In this document: in pieces, positions 27,276-35,768 of the stretch
Layout of the letters: the number at the start of each line of letters is the position of its first letter
How positions within the stretch are numbered: the stretch's first letter is position 1
NCBI RefSeq assembly: GCF_001043955.1
Contig: NZ_LABZ01000018.1
Location: 1 to 64,000, forward strand
DNA: 64,000 nt
Direction of reading: 5' to 3'
Source of the DNA: Methylobacterium tarhaniae
Lineage (GTDB): Bacteria; Pseudomonadota; Alphaproteobacteria; Rhizobiales; Beijerinckiaceae
Translations under genes and position numbers: made by a program
The notes under the pieces: generated by a model
The model's database searches: none
Told to the model about the DNA's origin: nothing
Seen by the model: the letters and a program-made list of their open reading frames with translations, nothing else

Positions 27276-27289
27276 GTACCTACTGGTAT
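27276..27289. promoter_or_regulatory. Candidate TetR-type operator upstream of tautomerase gene
   Basis: GTACC-TACT-GGTAT forms a short inverted repeat (ACCnnnnGGT class, common for TetR-family operators), 45-58 bases upstream of the tautomerase start in a conspicuously AT-rich patch. Binding by the adjacent TetR protein is inference. Confidence 0.4.
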
Positions 27290-27330
27290 GTATGGAATTG
27301 CGGCGTGCGCATTCCGGCCCTGCGCCACAC

Positions 27331-27969
27331 TCAGCGCTCCAGGAACAGCGTTTCGGTCTCGTGCCGCTCCTGCCAGCCATGGCGCACCAGTTCCGGGTCG
27401 GCATGCTCCTCCGCCGGGTAGCCGACGCAGAGATAGGCGATGAGCCGCCAGGCCGGCGGCACGTCGAGGGCGGCCGCGACTTCCTCGGGGCACAGGATCG
27501 AGACCCAGCCGGCGCCGAGGCCGTGACTGCGCGCCGCGAGCCAGAAGGTGTGGATGGCGGTGACGACGGAGTAGCGCAGCATCTCCGGCATGGTGGCGCG
27601 GCCGAGGCCGTGGCCCGCCCCCGTCGCCTCGTCGCAGAATACCGCGAGATGCACCGGCGCCTCGCGCAGGCCCGCGAGCTTGAGGCTGCGATAGGCGCTC
27701 GCGCGCGCGTCGTCGTAGGCCGCCGCCGCCGCTGCGTTGCAGCGGCCGAAGCTCGCCGTCACGGCCGCGCGCCGCTCAGGATCCGAGACCCGCACGAAGC
27801 GCCAGGGCTGGCTGTTGCCGACCGAGGGGCTGAGGCAGGCGAGCGCCAGGCTCTTCCGCAGCGCTTCCTCCGGCACCGGATCGGGGCGGAAGCGCCGCAC
27901 GTCGCGGCGCCAGGCGACCAGCTCCGCGAAGCGGGCCCGGAACGCCTCCCCGAATTCCGGCCCGCTCAT
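27331..27969 (-). CDS. bluB: 5,6-dimethylbenzimidazole synthase
   Basis: A 212-residue nitroreductase-fold protein of the BluB type, which fragments reduced FMN with oxygen to make dimethylbenzimidazole, the lower ligand of cobalamin. BluB-like blocks are RRDVRRFRPDPVPEEAL (about 21-37), LSPSVGNSQPWRFVRV (about 46-61), PVHLAVFCDEA and MPEMLRYSVVTAIHTFWLAA, plus GAGWVSILCPEEV. The ATG overlaps the stop of the upstream NAD-glutamate dehydrogenase (ATGA at 27966-27969), so the two are translationally coupled. A methylmalonyl-CoA mutase that needs cobalamin is encoded at 58.8 kb. Confidence 0.9.
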   Translation of the reverse strand: MSGPEFGEAFRARFAELVAWRRDVRRFRPDPVPEEALRKSLALACLSPSVGNSQPWRFVRVSDPERRAAVTASFGRCNAAAAAAYDDARASAYRSLKLAGLREAPVHLAVFCDEATGAGHGLGRATMPEMLRYSVVTAIHTFWLAARSHGLGAGWVSILCPEEVAAALDVPPAWRLIAYLCVGYPAEEHADPELVRHGWQERHETETLFLER

Positions 27970-30900
27970 CTCTGGGCCAGATCCCCGAGCAGGCTCGCCG
28001 CCACCGAGACCTTCGACACCGTGAGGCCCGAGGCGGCGATGGCCGCGACCGCGGTGCGGATGCGGGCGAGCGAGGCGCCGCGGGCCTGGCTCCAGGCTTC
28101 GACCGCGGCGGCTCCTTCCGCCTCGAAGGCGGCGGCTTCGGCGGTGAGAGCCCGGTGGGCCGAGGCGATGCCCGCGACCGCGCGCTCCAGCGCGATCCGG
28201 TCGAAGGTGTCGGAGACCGGCACCGCCCGGGCGGCGGCCGAGAGGGCGTTGAGGCGGAACAGGTCGGCCAACGCGAAATGGGTCGCGGCGATCGCCGCCG
28301 GCGGGCGTCCGGTCGCCTCGGCGACCTGGACGATGTCGGGCGCAGCCCCCAACTCGCTCAAGGAGGCGAGGCGGGAGGCCAGGGCGTCCGGCACGCCGTG
28401 ATCGACGAGAGCCCGGATGCGCCGGGCCAGCGCCTCGGCGGCGGCCGGGGGGAGGGCACCCGGCAGGGCCCTCGAGACCGCCGCGATGCCGTCGCGGTAG
28501 CGCTGAACCGCCGCCTCGATGCCGCCGGGGGCCGCCTCGCCGTTGCGGATGAACCAGACCATGCGCTGGCGCAGCAGGTCCTGCAGTTCGGCATAGAGGG
28601 CGAGCTGCTGCTCGCCGCCGATCGCGCCGTCGAGCCCGTCCACCGCCTTGTTGAGGTCGATCAGCCCGAAGGCGTCGCGGGTCACCGCATAGGCGGCGGC
28701 GATCGAAGGCGCCTCGGCGCCGGTCTCGTCGGAGAGGCGGCTGACGATGGTGGGGCCGCCGCGATTGACGATGGCGTTGGCCAGGCTGGTGGCGATGATC
28801 TCCCGGCGCAGGCGGTGGCCCTGCACCGCGTCGGGGTAGCGGGCGACCAGGACCGGCGGGAAGGAGCGCTCGAGCTCCCGGGCGAGGTAGGGATCGTCGG
28901 GCACCGCGCTGTCGAGGAGCGCGTCCTTGAGCGAGAGCTTGGCGTAGGCGAGCAGCACCGCCAGTTCCGGCCGGGTCAGGCCCTCGCCGCCCTGCGCCCG
29001 CTCGGCGAGGCCCGCATCCGACGGCAGGAACTCGACGCTCCGGTCGAGGCGCCCGTCGGCCTCCAGCGTCTGCATCAGCCGGGCGGCGAAGCCGGTCTCG
29101 GTCGCGGCGGAGAGCTGGGCCAGCGAAAGGGCGAGGGTCTGGAGCTGGTTGTTCCTCAGCACCAGGTCGGCCACCGCCTCGGTCATGCCCGAGAGGAGGG
29201 CGTTGCGGCTCTCCGGGCTCAGGCGCCCGTCGCGCTCGGGCGTGGCCAGCGCGATCTTGATGTTCACCTCGACATCCGAGGTGTTGACCCCGGCCGAGTT
29301 GTCGATCGCGTCGGTATTGAGGCGCACGCCGCGGCGGGCGGCCTCGATCCGGCCGCGCTGGGTGAGTCCCAGATTCGCGCCCTCGCCGACGACCCGGGCG
29401 CGCAGCTCAGACCCGGTGATGCGGATCGCGTCGTTCGCGCGGTCGCCGGCCTCGTCGTCGCTCTCGGAGGCGGCGCGCACATAGGTGCCGATGCCGCCGA
29501 ACCACAGGAGGTCGACGGGGGCTCGCAGGATCGCCTGCATCACCTCCGCGGGCGTCGCCTCCGCCCGGTCGATTCCGAGGCGGGCGCGAACCTGCGGCGA
29601 CAGCGGCACCGTCTTGGCCTGTCGCGAGAAGACCCCGCCGCCGGCCGAGATCTTCTGCCGGTCGTAATCGGCCCAGGACGAGCGGGGGAGGTCGAACAGG
29701 CGTCGACGCTCGGCGAAGGCGGTGGCCGGATCGGGATCGGGATCGAGGAAGATGTCGCGGTGGTCGAAGGCCGCGACGAGCTTCAGGCAGCGCGACAAGA
29801 GCATGCCGTTGCCGAACACGTCGCCGGACATGTCGCCGACGCCCGCCACGGTGACCGGCTCGGCCTGGATGTCGATATCGACCTCGCGGAAGTGACGCTT
29901 CACCGCCTCCCAGGCGCCGCGGGCGGTGATCCCCATCTGCTTGTGGTCGTAGCCCTGGCTGCCGCCCGACGCGAAGGCGTCGCCGAGCCAGTGATGCGCC
30001 TCGAGCGAGAGGGCGTTGGCGACGTCCGAGAAGGTGGCCGTGCCCTTGTCGGCGGCCACCACCAGGTAGGCGTCGTCCTCGTCGTGCCGCACGGTGGCGG
30101 GAGGCGGCAGGATCTTGCCGTCGACGATGTTGTCGGTGAGCGAGAGGAGCGTGCGGATGAAGATCCGGTAGCTCTCGGTGCCCTCCTGCATCCAGGCCTG
30201 GCGGTCGGACGGCGGCGGCAGGCGCTTGGGGAAGAAGCCGCCCTTGGCGCCGACCGGCACGATCACGGCGTTCTTGACCTGCTGCGCCTTGACGAGGCCG
30301 AGCACCTCGGTGCGGAAATCCTCCGGCCGGTCCGACCAGCGCAGGCCGCCCCGGGCGATGTAGCCGAAGCGCAGATGTACGCCCTCGACGCGCGGCGAGT
30401 AGACGAAGATCTCGAAGAGCGGCCGGGGCAGCGGCATGCCGTCGACCTTCGCGCAGCGGAACTTGAACGCGATCGTCTCCGGCGGCAGGCCGTTGCGGCC
30501 GAGCTGGAAGAAGTTCGTGCGCTGCGCGGCTTCCACCAGGTTGACGAAGCGGCGCAGGATGCGGTCCTCGTCGAGGCTGGTGACCCCGGCCAGATCGGCC
30601 TCGATCTCGGCCCGCACCGCCTCCTGGGCCGCGTCCCGGTCGCCGTCGGGGCGCGGATCGAAGCGGGCGTAGAACAGCGCCACCAGCCGCCGGGCGAGGG
30701 CGGGATGGCGCGACAGGGTCGCCGCCAGGTAATCCTGGCCGTAGCGGATGCGCAGCTGGCGCAGGTAGCGGCCGAGCGCCCGCACCAGGGCGACGTCGCG
30801 CCAGCCGAGCCCGGCCTCCAGCACCAGGCGGTTGTAGGCGTCGGATTCGGCGAGGTCGCGGGCGAGCGCCAGGAGCGCCGCCTCGACCTGGCCTTCGACC

Positions 30901-32813
30901 GCCGCCACGTCGATCGGGCCGCCGCCGGCGCGCTCCAGCACCATGTCGTGCAGCCAGACCCGGGCGCCGGCGCCTTCGGGCTTGAGGCGGTAGGAGCGCT
31001 CCTCGATGACCCGGAAGCCGATATTCTCCAGCACCGGCACCCGCTCGGAGAGCGGCAGGGCGGCGCCGCGGGAGAAGAGCTTCAGGCCGATCCGGGTCTC
31101 GGGGTCGCCCGGCCGGCGGAAGAGATCGACCGCCCGGGGCTGCGCTTCCGAGATCCGCTCCAGGATGGCGATGTCCGGCAGCGCCTGGGCCCCGGCATAC
31201 ATCTCGCGGTAGCCCGCCGGGAAGGCCTCGGCATAGACAGCGGCGAGCCCGCGGGCGTCGCCGCCGCGGGCCTGGCCCAGGGCCTCGCGTAAGGAATCGG
31301 CCCAGGTGCGGGCGAGCTCGGCGATTCCGGCTTCGAGCGCGCCTGCGTCGATCTCCTCGGGCGGGCTGCCCTGCGTCGCCACGATGACGTGGAGGCGGGC
31401 GAGCGGGCCTTCCGGATAGTCGGGCGTGATGGTCGAGAGACGACCGCCCAGCGCCTCGGCGAGGTAGGCGCCGATCCGGGCCTGGAGCCGGGCGTCGGTG
31501 CGGTCCTTCGGCAGGTAGGCGATCAGCGAGACGAAGCGGCCGAACTTGTCGGGCCGGGCCAGCACCCGCACCCGCGGCCGGTCGGCGAGGGAGACGATGG
31601 CAAGGGCGAAGCGCAGCAGCAGGTCGGGCTCGATCTGGAAGAGATCGTCGCGCGGATAGGTCTCGAGCACGTGGACGAGGGAGCGTCCGGCGTGGCTCGT
31701 CGGGTCGAGGCCGGCACGGCTGAGCACCGCCGCGACCTTGCGGCGGAGATACGGCACCTCCTCGGCCCGGCTCGCATAGGCGCTGCCGGTGAACAGGCCG
31801 ACGAGGCGCAATTCGCCCGACAGGCTTCCGTCGCCGGTGAACAGCTTGATCGCCACCATGTCGAGATGCGCCTGCCGGCGCACCCGCGAGCGCAGGCTCG
31901 CCTTGGTGACGAGAAGGGCTTCCGGCCCTTCCAGGAAGGCGCGGATCTCCGGCGTCACCGCCACCATGGCGTCGCCGCGGCGCAAGACCTCGATGGCGGG
32001 ATCGCGCAGGAGGCCGAGTCCGCTCCCCGACACCCCGGCATGGTCGGCCCCGCCGGCGTCGCGGTACTCGCGCAGGCCCAGCAGCACGAAATGCCCGTCG
32101 CGCAGCCAGTCGAGGAAGGCGCGGGCCTCCGCCATCTCCTCGGCCGCGAGGGGACCGTCCGCCGCGCCGTAGGCGGCGGCCGCCTCCGCCAGGCGCTCCA
32201 CCATGGGCACGTGATCGGCCGCGGTCACGGCGACGTCGGCATAGATCCGGGCCAGGCTGGCGGCGAGCGTCGCGCGGGCCGCCTTGTCGTCGATGCGGTC
32301 GAGATGGACGTGGATGAAGCTCTCGCGGGCCAGCTTCCCGGCATCGGCGCTGGTCTCCTGCGCCGTCGTCTCGCCGACGACCCGCACCAGGGCGCCCTCT
32401 CCGTCGCGCTCGACACCGAGGATCGGGTGGGCGACGAGGCGGGGCTGGTAGCCGCGCGCGACCAGTTCGGCCAGGGTCGAGTCGAGCAGGAACGGCCGGT
32501 TGGCGTTGACCGCCTCCAGCACCGTGAGGTCGCGCCGTCGCCCGCCCTGCTCCACCTCGATGTCCGAGAGGCGCACCGCGCTGATCGTGCGGCCGGGCCG
32601 TGCGGCGGCGAGATGCGCCCGGGCGGCCAGGGCCAGATCGGCCAGGGCCTCGGGCGGGTAGGCGGTCAGGTCCTCCGGCGCGACGCGGCCGAAGAGGTCG
32701 CGGACGAAGCCGCCGGGTCCGCCCCTGTCCTCGGCCAGCGCCGCCGCGGCGGCGATCAGATCGGTGCGGCTGGCCTTCGCTTCGGGGGTCGCGGTCGCGG
32801 TCGAGGGTTCCAC
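27966..32813 (-). CDS. gdhB: NAD-specific glutamate dehydrogenase, large (180-kDa type)
   Basis: A 1615-residue enzyme of the Bac_GDH family, oxidatively deaminating glutamate to 2-oxoglutarate with NAD+. The N-terminal ~700 residues hold ACT-like regulatory regions (RVRVLARPDKFGRFVSLIAY). The catalytic core includes FRCAKVDGMPLPRPLFEIFV, RGGLRWSDRPEDFRTEVLGL and VPVGAKGGFFPKRLP with the substrate lysines, and the Rossmann part includes VAGVGDMSGDVFGNGMLLS. Length agrees with the family (about 1600). Allows glutamate use as carbon/nitrogen source. bluB overlaps its stop. The symbol is by family analogy. Confidence 0.95.
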   Translation of the reverse strand: MEPSTATATPEAKASRTDLIAAAAALAEDRGGPGGFVRDLFGRVAPEDLTAYPPEALADLALAARAHLAAARPGRTISAVRLSDIEVEQGGRRRDLTVLEAVNANRPFLLDSTLAELVARGYQPRLVAHPILGVERDGEGALVRVVGETTAQETSADAGKLARESFIHVHLDRIDDKAARATLAASLARIYADVAVTAADHVPMVERLAEAAAAYGAADGPLAAEEMAEARAFLDWLRDGHFVLLGLREYRDAGGADHAGVSGSGLGLLRDPAIEVLRRGDAMVAVTPEIRAFLEGPEALLVTKASLRSRVRRQAHLDMVAIKLFTGDGSLSGELRLVGLFTGSAYASRAEEVPYLRRKVAAVLSRAGLDPTSHAGRSLVHVLETYPRDDLFQIEPDLLLRFALAIVSLADRPRVRVLARPDKFGRFVSLIAYLPKDRTDARLQARIGAYLAEALGGRLSTITPDYPEGPLARLHVIVATQGSPPEEIDAGALEAGIAELARTWADSLREALGQARGGDARGLAAVYAEAFPAGYREMYAGAQALPDIAILERISEAQPRAVDLFRRPGDPETRIGLKLFSRGAALPLSERVPVLENIGFRVIEERSYRLKPEGAGARVWLHDMVLERAGGGPIDVAAVEGQVEAALLALARDLAESDAYNRLVLEAGLGWRDVALVRALGRYLRQLRIRYGQDYLAATLSRHPALARRLVALFYARFDPRPDGDRDAAQEAVRAEIEADLAGVTSLDEDRILRRFVNLVEAAQRTNFFQLGRNGLPPETIAFKFRCAKVDGMPLPRPLFEIFVYSPRVEGVHLRFGYIARGGLRWSDRPEDFRTEVLGLVKAQQVKNAVIVPVGAKGGFFPKRLPPPSDRQAWMQEGTESYRIFIRTLLSLTDNIVDGKILPPPATVRHDEDDAYLVVAADKGTATFSDVANALSLEAHHWLGDAFASGGSQGYDHKQMGITARGAWEAVKRHFREVDIDIQAEPVTVAGVGDMSGDVFGNGMLLSRCLKLVAAFDHRDIFLDPDPDPATAFAERRRLFDLPRSSWADYDRQKISAGGGVFSRQAKTVPLSPQVRARLGIDRAEATPAEVMQAILRAPVDLLWFGGIGTYVRAASESDDEAGDRANDAIRITGSELRARVVGEGANLGLTQRGRIEAARRGVRLNTDAIDNSAGVNTSDVEVNIKIALATPERDGRLSPESRNALLSGMTEAVADLVLRNNQLQTLALSLAQLSAATETGFAARLMQTLEADGRLDRSVEFLPSDAGLAERAQGGEGLTRPELAVLLAYAKLSLKDALLDSAVPDDPYLARELERSFPPVLVARYPDAVQGHRLRREIIATSLANAIVNRGGPTIVSRLSDETGAEAPSIAAAYAVTRDAFGLIDLNKAVDGLDGAIGGEQQLALYAELQDLLRQRMVWFIRNGEAAPGGIEAAVQRYRDGIAAVSRALPGALPPAAAEALARRIRALVDHGVPDALASRLASLSELGAAPDIVQVAEATGRPPAAIAATHFALADLFRLNALSAAARAVPVSDTFDRIALERAVAGIASAHRALTAEAAAFEAEGAAAVEAWSQARGASLARIRTAVAAIAASGLTVSKVSVAASLLGDLAQR

Positions 32814-32942
32814 GTCTGCTCATCCTCTGCCGAGGTTGGTCAGCGGAGCGGTGGCACAGCGGCCGGACCCCCGCAAGCCCGACCTCGCGCTGCGGATGCA
32901 AACTGCCTATAGCTCGCGCATGATGAAGGGGAGGGCAGCGGC

Positions 32943-33608
32943 ATGAGCGGTGCGAAGAAGGCCGGGACCAAGGCGGGGACCAGGCCGGAGGTGGGTGAGC
33001 GGCCGGCGCCGCAGGAGACCGGGGGCACGGTGATGGCCCTCGACCTCGCGCCGTCGCCGGACCTGTCGCCGGAGATGCAGGCCTACTTCGACAAGTGCCG
33101 GGAGAAGATCGGCTTCGTGCCGAACGTGCTGCTCGCCTACGCCCACGACAGTGCCAAGCTCGAGGCCTTCGCGGCGCTCTACAACGACCTGATGCTGGCG
33201 CCCTCCGGCCTGTCGAAGCTGGAGCGCGAGATGATCGCCGTCGCGGTCTCGAGCGTGAATCGCTGCTATTACTGCCTCACCGCGCACGGCGCTGCGGTGC
33301 GCAGCCTCTCGGGCGACCCGGTGCTGGGCGAGATGATGGCGATGAACTACCGCGCCGCCGACCTCTCGCCCCGCCACCGCGCCATGCTCGACTTCGCGGT
33401 CGCCCTCACCGAGGCGCCCTGGACCATCGAGGAGGAGGATCGGGAGGCCCTGCGCGATGCCGGCTTCTCCGAGCGCGACCTGTGGGACATCTCGGCGGTG
33501 GCGAGCTTCTTCAACATGTCGAACCGCATGGCCTCCGCCGTCGACATGCGCCCGAACCGCGCCTATCACGGCGAGGCTCGCGGCCTGCCCGAGCCGGGGG
33601 ACGCCTGA
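32943..33608 (+). CDS. Peroxidase-related, AhpD-like enzyme
   Basis: A 221-residue protein with an alkylhydroperoxidase D-like fold; the CxxC redox pair is Cys108 and Cys111 (NRCYYCLTAHG) with His115 in the relay. It matches the uncharacterised peroxidase-related family (GFVPNVLLAYAHDSAKLEAF, SKLEREMIAVAVSS). The first 30 residues are Lys/Gly/Pro-rich and may not be translated; an in-frame ATG exists at residue 31 (33033). Divergent from the glutamate dehydrogenase gene with a 129-bp gap. Confidence 0.88.
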   Translation: MSGAKKAGTKAGTRPEVGERPAPQETGGTVMALDLAPSPDLSPEMQAYFDKCREKIGFVPNVLLAYAHDSAKLEAFAALYNDLMLAPSGLSKLEREMIAVAVSSVNRCYYCLTAHGAAVRSLSGDPVLGEMMAMNYRAADLSPRHRAMLDFAVALTEAPWTIEEEDREALRDAGFSERDLWDISAVASFFNMSNRMASAVDMRPNRAYHGEARGLPEPGDA

Positions 33609-33717
33609 CCGGTCACCCGGTTGCCGCATTGTCGGCCTAGAGCGCCCGGCGAGGCATGGGGCCGGTGGCATGGGGGGCCGACAGCCTCCTGCGGCGCCGG
33701 CCGGACGGGAGCACAGG

Positions 33718-34497
33718 ATGGCGTACCAGATGAAGTCGGCGCTCGAGGTCCAGCTGGACGTGCTCGGGGCTCTCATGCTGCGCGACATCCGCACCCGCTT
33801 CGGGGGCACGATGTGGGGCTACGGCATCGCCGTCGGATGGCCCTGCGCCCACATCCTGGTCATCACCGCCATCTACGTGGTCCGGCACATGCCCACTCCG
33901 ATCGGCGACAGCATCGTGCTGTTCGCCGTGTCCGGTTTGTCGCCCTACATCGTTCTGAACTATATGTCGCGAAAGATGATGGAGGGGCCGCTGCAAAACA
34001 GGCAGCTCATCTATTTTCCACAAGTAAAATTTTTCGATGTCGTGATATCGCGGGCTCTCGTAGAAATTTGCACAAGCAGCCTAAGTATTTCATTGGTGTT
34101 CTTTATCGCAATGTGCTTTGGTGCGGATGTCGTGCCTCGGGATCCGTTCGCGTTCTGTGAAAGCATGGTGCTCGCGCTCTTGTTCGCGATGTCCATGGGA
34201 TTCATGCACGTTTTCATTTCACAAATTTTCCCGCCCTGGCAGATCGGCGTCATCGTTCCGACGCTCATCATGTATTTTACGAGCGGCGCGATCTTCGTGA
34301 CCGAGGCGATGCCGGCGGTCATCTACGAATATGTGCAGTGGAACCCGCTCATGCACATCGTGAAGGTGTGCCGGTCCGCCTTCTACCCGGGCTATGGTGC
34401 GGACGCGTCGATCCAGTACGTGCTGATCGTCAGCGGAACGCTGGCCTTGACCGGTCTTCTGGGCATCCGCTTCGTGGTGCCGCGCTTCCTCAACTGA
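33718..34497 (+). CDS. ABC-2 type polysaccharide export permease (KpsM/Wzm-like), orphan
   Basis: A 259-residue inner-membrane protein with about six TM segments. The N-terminus (MLRDIRTRFGGTMWGYGIAV) and the FFDVVISRALVE and WNPLMHIVKVCRSAFYP blocks are typical of capsular-polysaccharide/lipo-oligosaccharide export permeases. No KpsT/Wzt ATPase, KpsE/KpsD or capsule gene is nearby. Bases 34000-34240 are clearly more AT-rich than the flanks, hinting at foreign origin. The ATG follows GGGAGCACAGG; the open frame upstream is not coding. Confidence 0.85.
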   Translation: MAYQMKSALEVQLDVLGALMLRDIRTRFGGTMWGYGIAVGWPCAHILVITAIYVVRHMPTPIGDSIVLFAVSGLSPYIVLNYMSRKMMEGPLQNRQLIYFPQVKFFDVVISRALVEICTSSLSISLVFFIAMCFGADVVPRDPFAFCESMVLALLFAMSMGFMHVFISQIFPPWQIGVIVPTLIMYFTSGAIFVTEAMPAVIYEYVQWNPLMHIVKVCRSAFYPGYGADASIQYVLIVSGTLALTGLLGIRFVVPRFLN

Positions 34498-34919
34498 TCC
34501 GGGCCGCCTGCGCCAGGGGCCGAGGCGCGGGGCCGGTCCCTGCGCCGGCACGGCATTTCAGGCCGGTCCGGCCTTGCGCGGATGAGATGTGCCGGGGGCA
34601 CCCGGCCTTTCTCGGCAGGGCTCTTCTGGGCCAGCGCCCGCTCGCCGTCGCCGGAGATGGGTTCGGTCTTTTCGGGAGAGGGGCCGCCCTCCGGCGTCGC
34701 GCAGGCTTAGGGGCTGCTCGCACGGCAGGACGTGCCTGCGCCATAGCCCAGACACCCCGCTTCGCTTGGTGCGTCAGGGCAAGATCTCGCGTCGTTCAGG
34801 CGAGTCGGAGTGTCCGATATGTCAGGAAGGAGATCGGGGGTTTTCCCTCTCGCGCCGCGCGCGCCCGGAGAAAACAGGACCCCGGCTGAGAAGGATCCGG
34901 AACATCCTGCAAGGCAGGA
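34498..34919. other. 422-bp intergenic region
   Basis: Lies between the permease gene and the first tRNA. A short hairpin (ATCCTGC, loop AAG, GCAGGAT; 34904-34920) touches the tRNA 3' end and may aid termination or processing. ORFs crossing this region run into the tRNA and are not credible. Confidence 0.5.
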
Positions 34920-35004
34920 TGGTGCGGCCGAGAGGACTCGAACCTCCACTGGTTGCCCAACTAGCACCTCAAGCTAGCGCGTCTACCAATTCCGCCACGG
35001 CCGC
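34920..35004 (-). tRNA. tRNA-Leu(GAG), copy 1
   Basis: Minus-strand 85-nt type II tRNA including encoded CCA (34920-34922). The acceptor stem is GCGGCCG paired with CGGCCGC, the anticodon loop TTGAGGT gives anticodon GAG at 34968-34970, a long variable arm follows, and the T arm has GGTTCGAGTCC. Reads CUC/CUU leucine codons. Identical in every base to the copy at 35195-35279. Confidence 0.97.
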
Positions 35005-35194
35005 GGAGAGTGCCGGACATCAAAATGCGGTCCAGCTCATATGAAACACACGAATGAATCTGGCGCAGAGATCACAGAACGGATCAACGCGTCGGCAACC
35101 TCGCTCGACTACCTGACCTGACGAGGATCAGGCCGGCAACGCCGAGTTCAGTCTCCATCCCATCCCGCGGCGGTCCATGACCTTGCAGGATGGA

Positions 35195-35279
35195 TGGTGC
35201 GGCCGAGAGGACTCGAACCTCCACTGGTTGCCCAACTAGCACCTCAAGCTAGCGCGTCTACCAATTCCGCCACGGCCGC
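35195..35279 (-). tRNA. tRNA-Leu(GAG), copy 2
   Basis: Identical 85-nt minus-strand tRNA-Leu with encoded CCA (35195-35197) and anticodon GAG at 35243-35245. It is the upstream member of a tandem pair; 190 bases separate the two and only a few flanking bases (GGATGG side) are shared. Confidence 0.97.
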
Positions 35280-35340
35280 GGAAGGCTTCGTCTCGCCGAG
35301 AGCGGCGGGGCGGGGGTGAGACCCGTCCGAAGCGAGGCTG

Positions 35341-35369
35341 CGAATACCAGTCCCCTCCCGGGGACGCAA
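35341..35369 (-). promoter_or_regulatory. Candidate promoter for the tRNA-Leu genes
   Basis: On the minus strand TTGCGT (35369-35364) and TATTCG (35346-35341) are separated by 17 bases, an acceptable sigma-70-type spacing, ending 61 bases upstream of the first tRNA. Match to consensus is partial. Confidence 0.3.
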
Positions 35370-35402
35370 GCACCCCGATGCGGATCTGGCAAACATTCTC
35401 GC

Positions 35403-35717
35403 CTAGAGGGCGTCCGACAGGGCGCCCAGCAGGGCGGCGCCGCCGTCGCCGATGCGGATGCCGGGCTCGCGCACCACCTCGGCCTTGCGGATCAGCTCCG
35501 TGACCTCCACGGAGATGCGGTTGCCCGTGACCACGATCTGCCCGCGGGCGATCGGGTGGTTGTTGGCGAGGATCTCGACCATATCCGTGTCGGTGGAATC
35601 GAGCTCGATCACCGCGCCGCGGCCCATGCGCAGCAGCATATGGATCGGCATCCGGGTCCGCCCGAGCACGACCGCGAGGTCCACCTTGAGAATGTCGAGT
35701 ACCGCCAACGGACGCAC
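35403..35717 (-). CDS. FliN/SpoA-domain flagellar motor switch-like protein
   Basis: A 104-residue protein that is almost entirely a SpoA (FliN C-terminal) domain: VDLAVVLGRTRMPIHMLLRM, AVIELDSTDTDMVEILANNH, IARGQIVVTGNRISVEVTEL. FliN forms part of the C-ring that switches flagellar rotation; this copy lacks the usual N-terminal extension and no other flagellar genes lie in the window. GTG at 35717 is chosen because the family homology begins just after it; the long open frame upstream lies antisense to lipB. Divergent from lipB with a 51-bp gap. Confidence 0.82.
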   Translation of the reverse strand: MRPLAVLDILKVDLAVVLGRTRMPIHMLLRMGRGAVIELDSTDTDMVEILANNHPIARGQIVVTGNRISVEVTELIRKAEVVREPGIRIGDGGAALLGALSDAL

Positions 35718-35768
35718 CCACCCTGACCACGAGACGATGCCCGAACAATCCGATATTATGGTGAAGCC

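Noticed and set aside
27232..27330. Cobalamin riboswitch near bluB
   Set aside because: The gap lies downstream of bluB, which itself has no leader because it overlaps the dehydrogenase gene.
28155..31292. 1045-residue plus-strand open frame opposite the glutamate dehydrogenase gene
   Set aside because: It is the antisense shadow of a strongly supported gene, rich in Arg/Gly/Asp/His without domains. Similar shadows at 40866-43919 and 15255-18392 were also dropped.
34589..35044. Open frame running through the first tRNA-Leu
   Set aside because: Its C-terminal part is the translation of a tRNA (LEPPLVAQLAPQASASTNSA), a well-known false protein.
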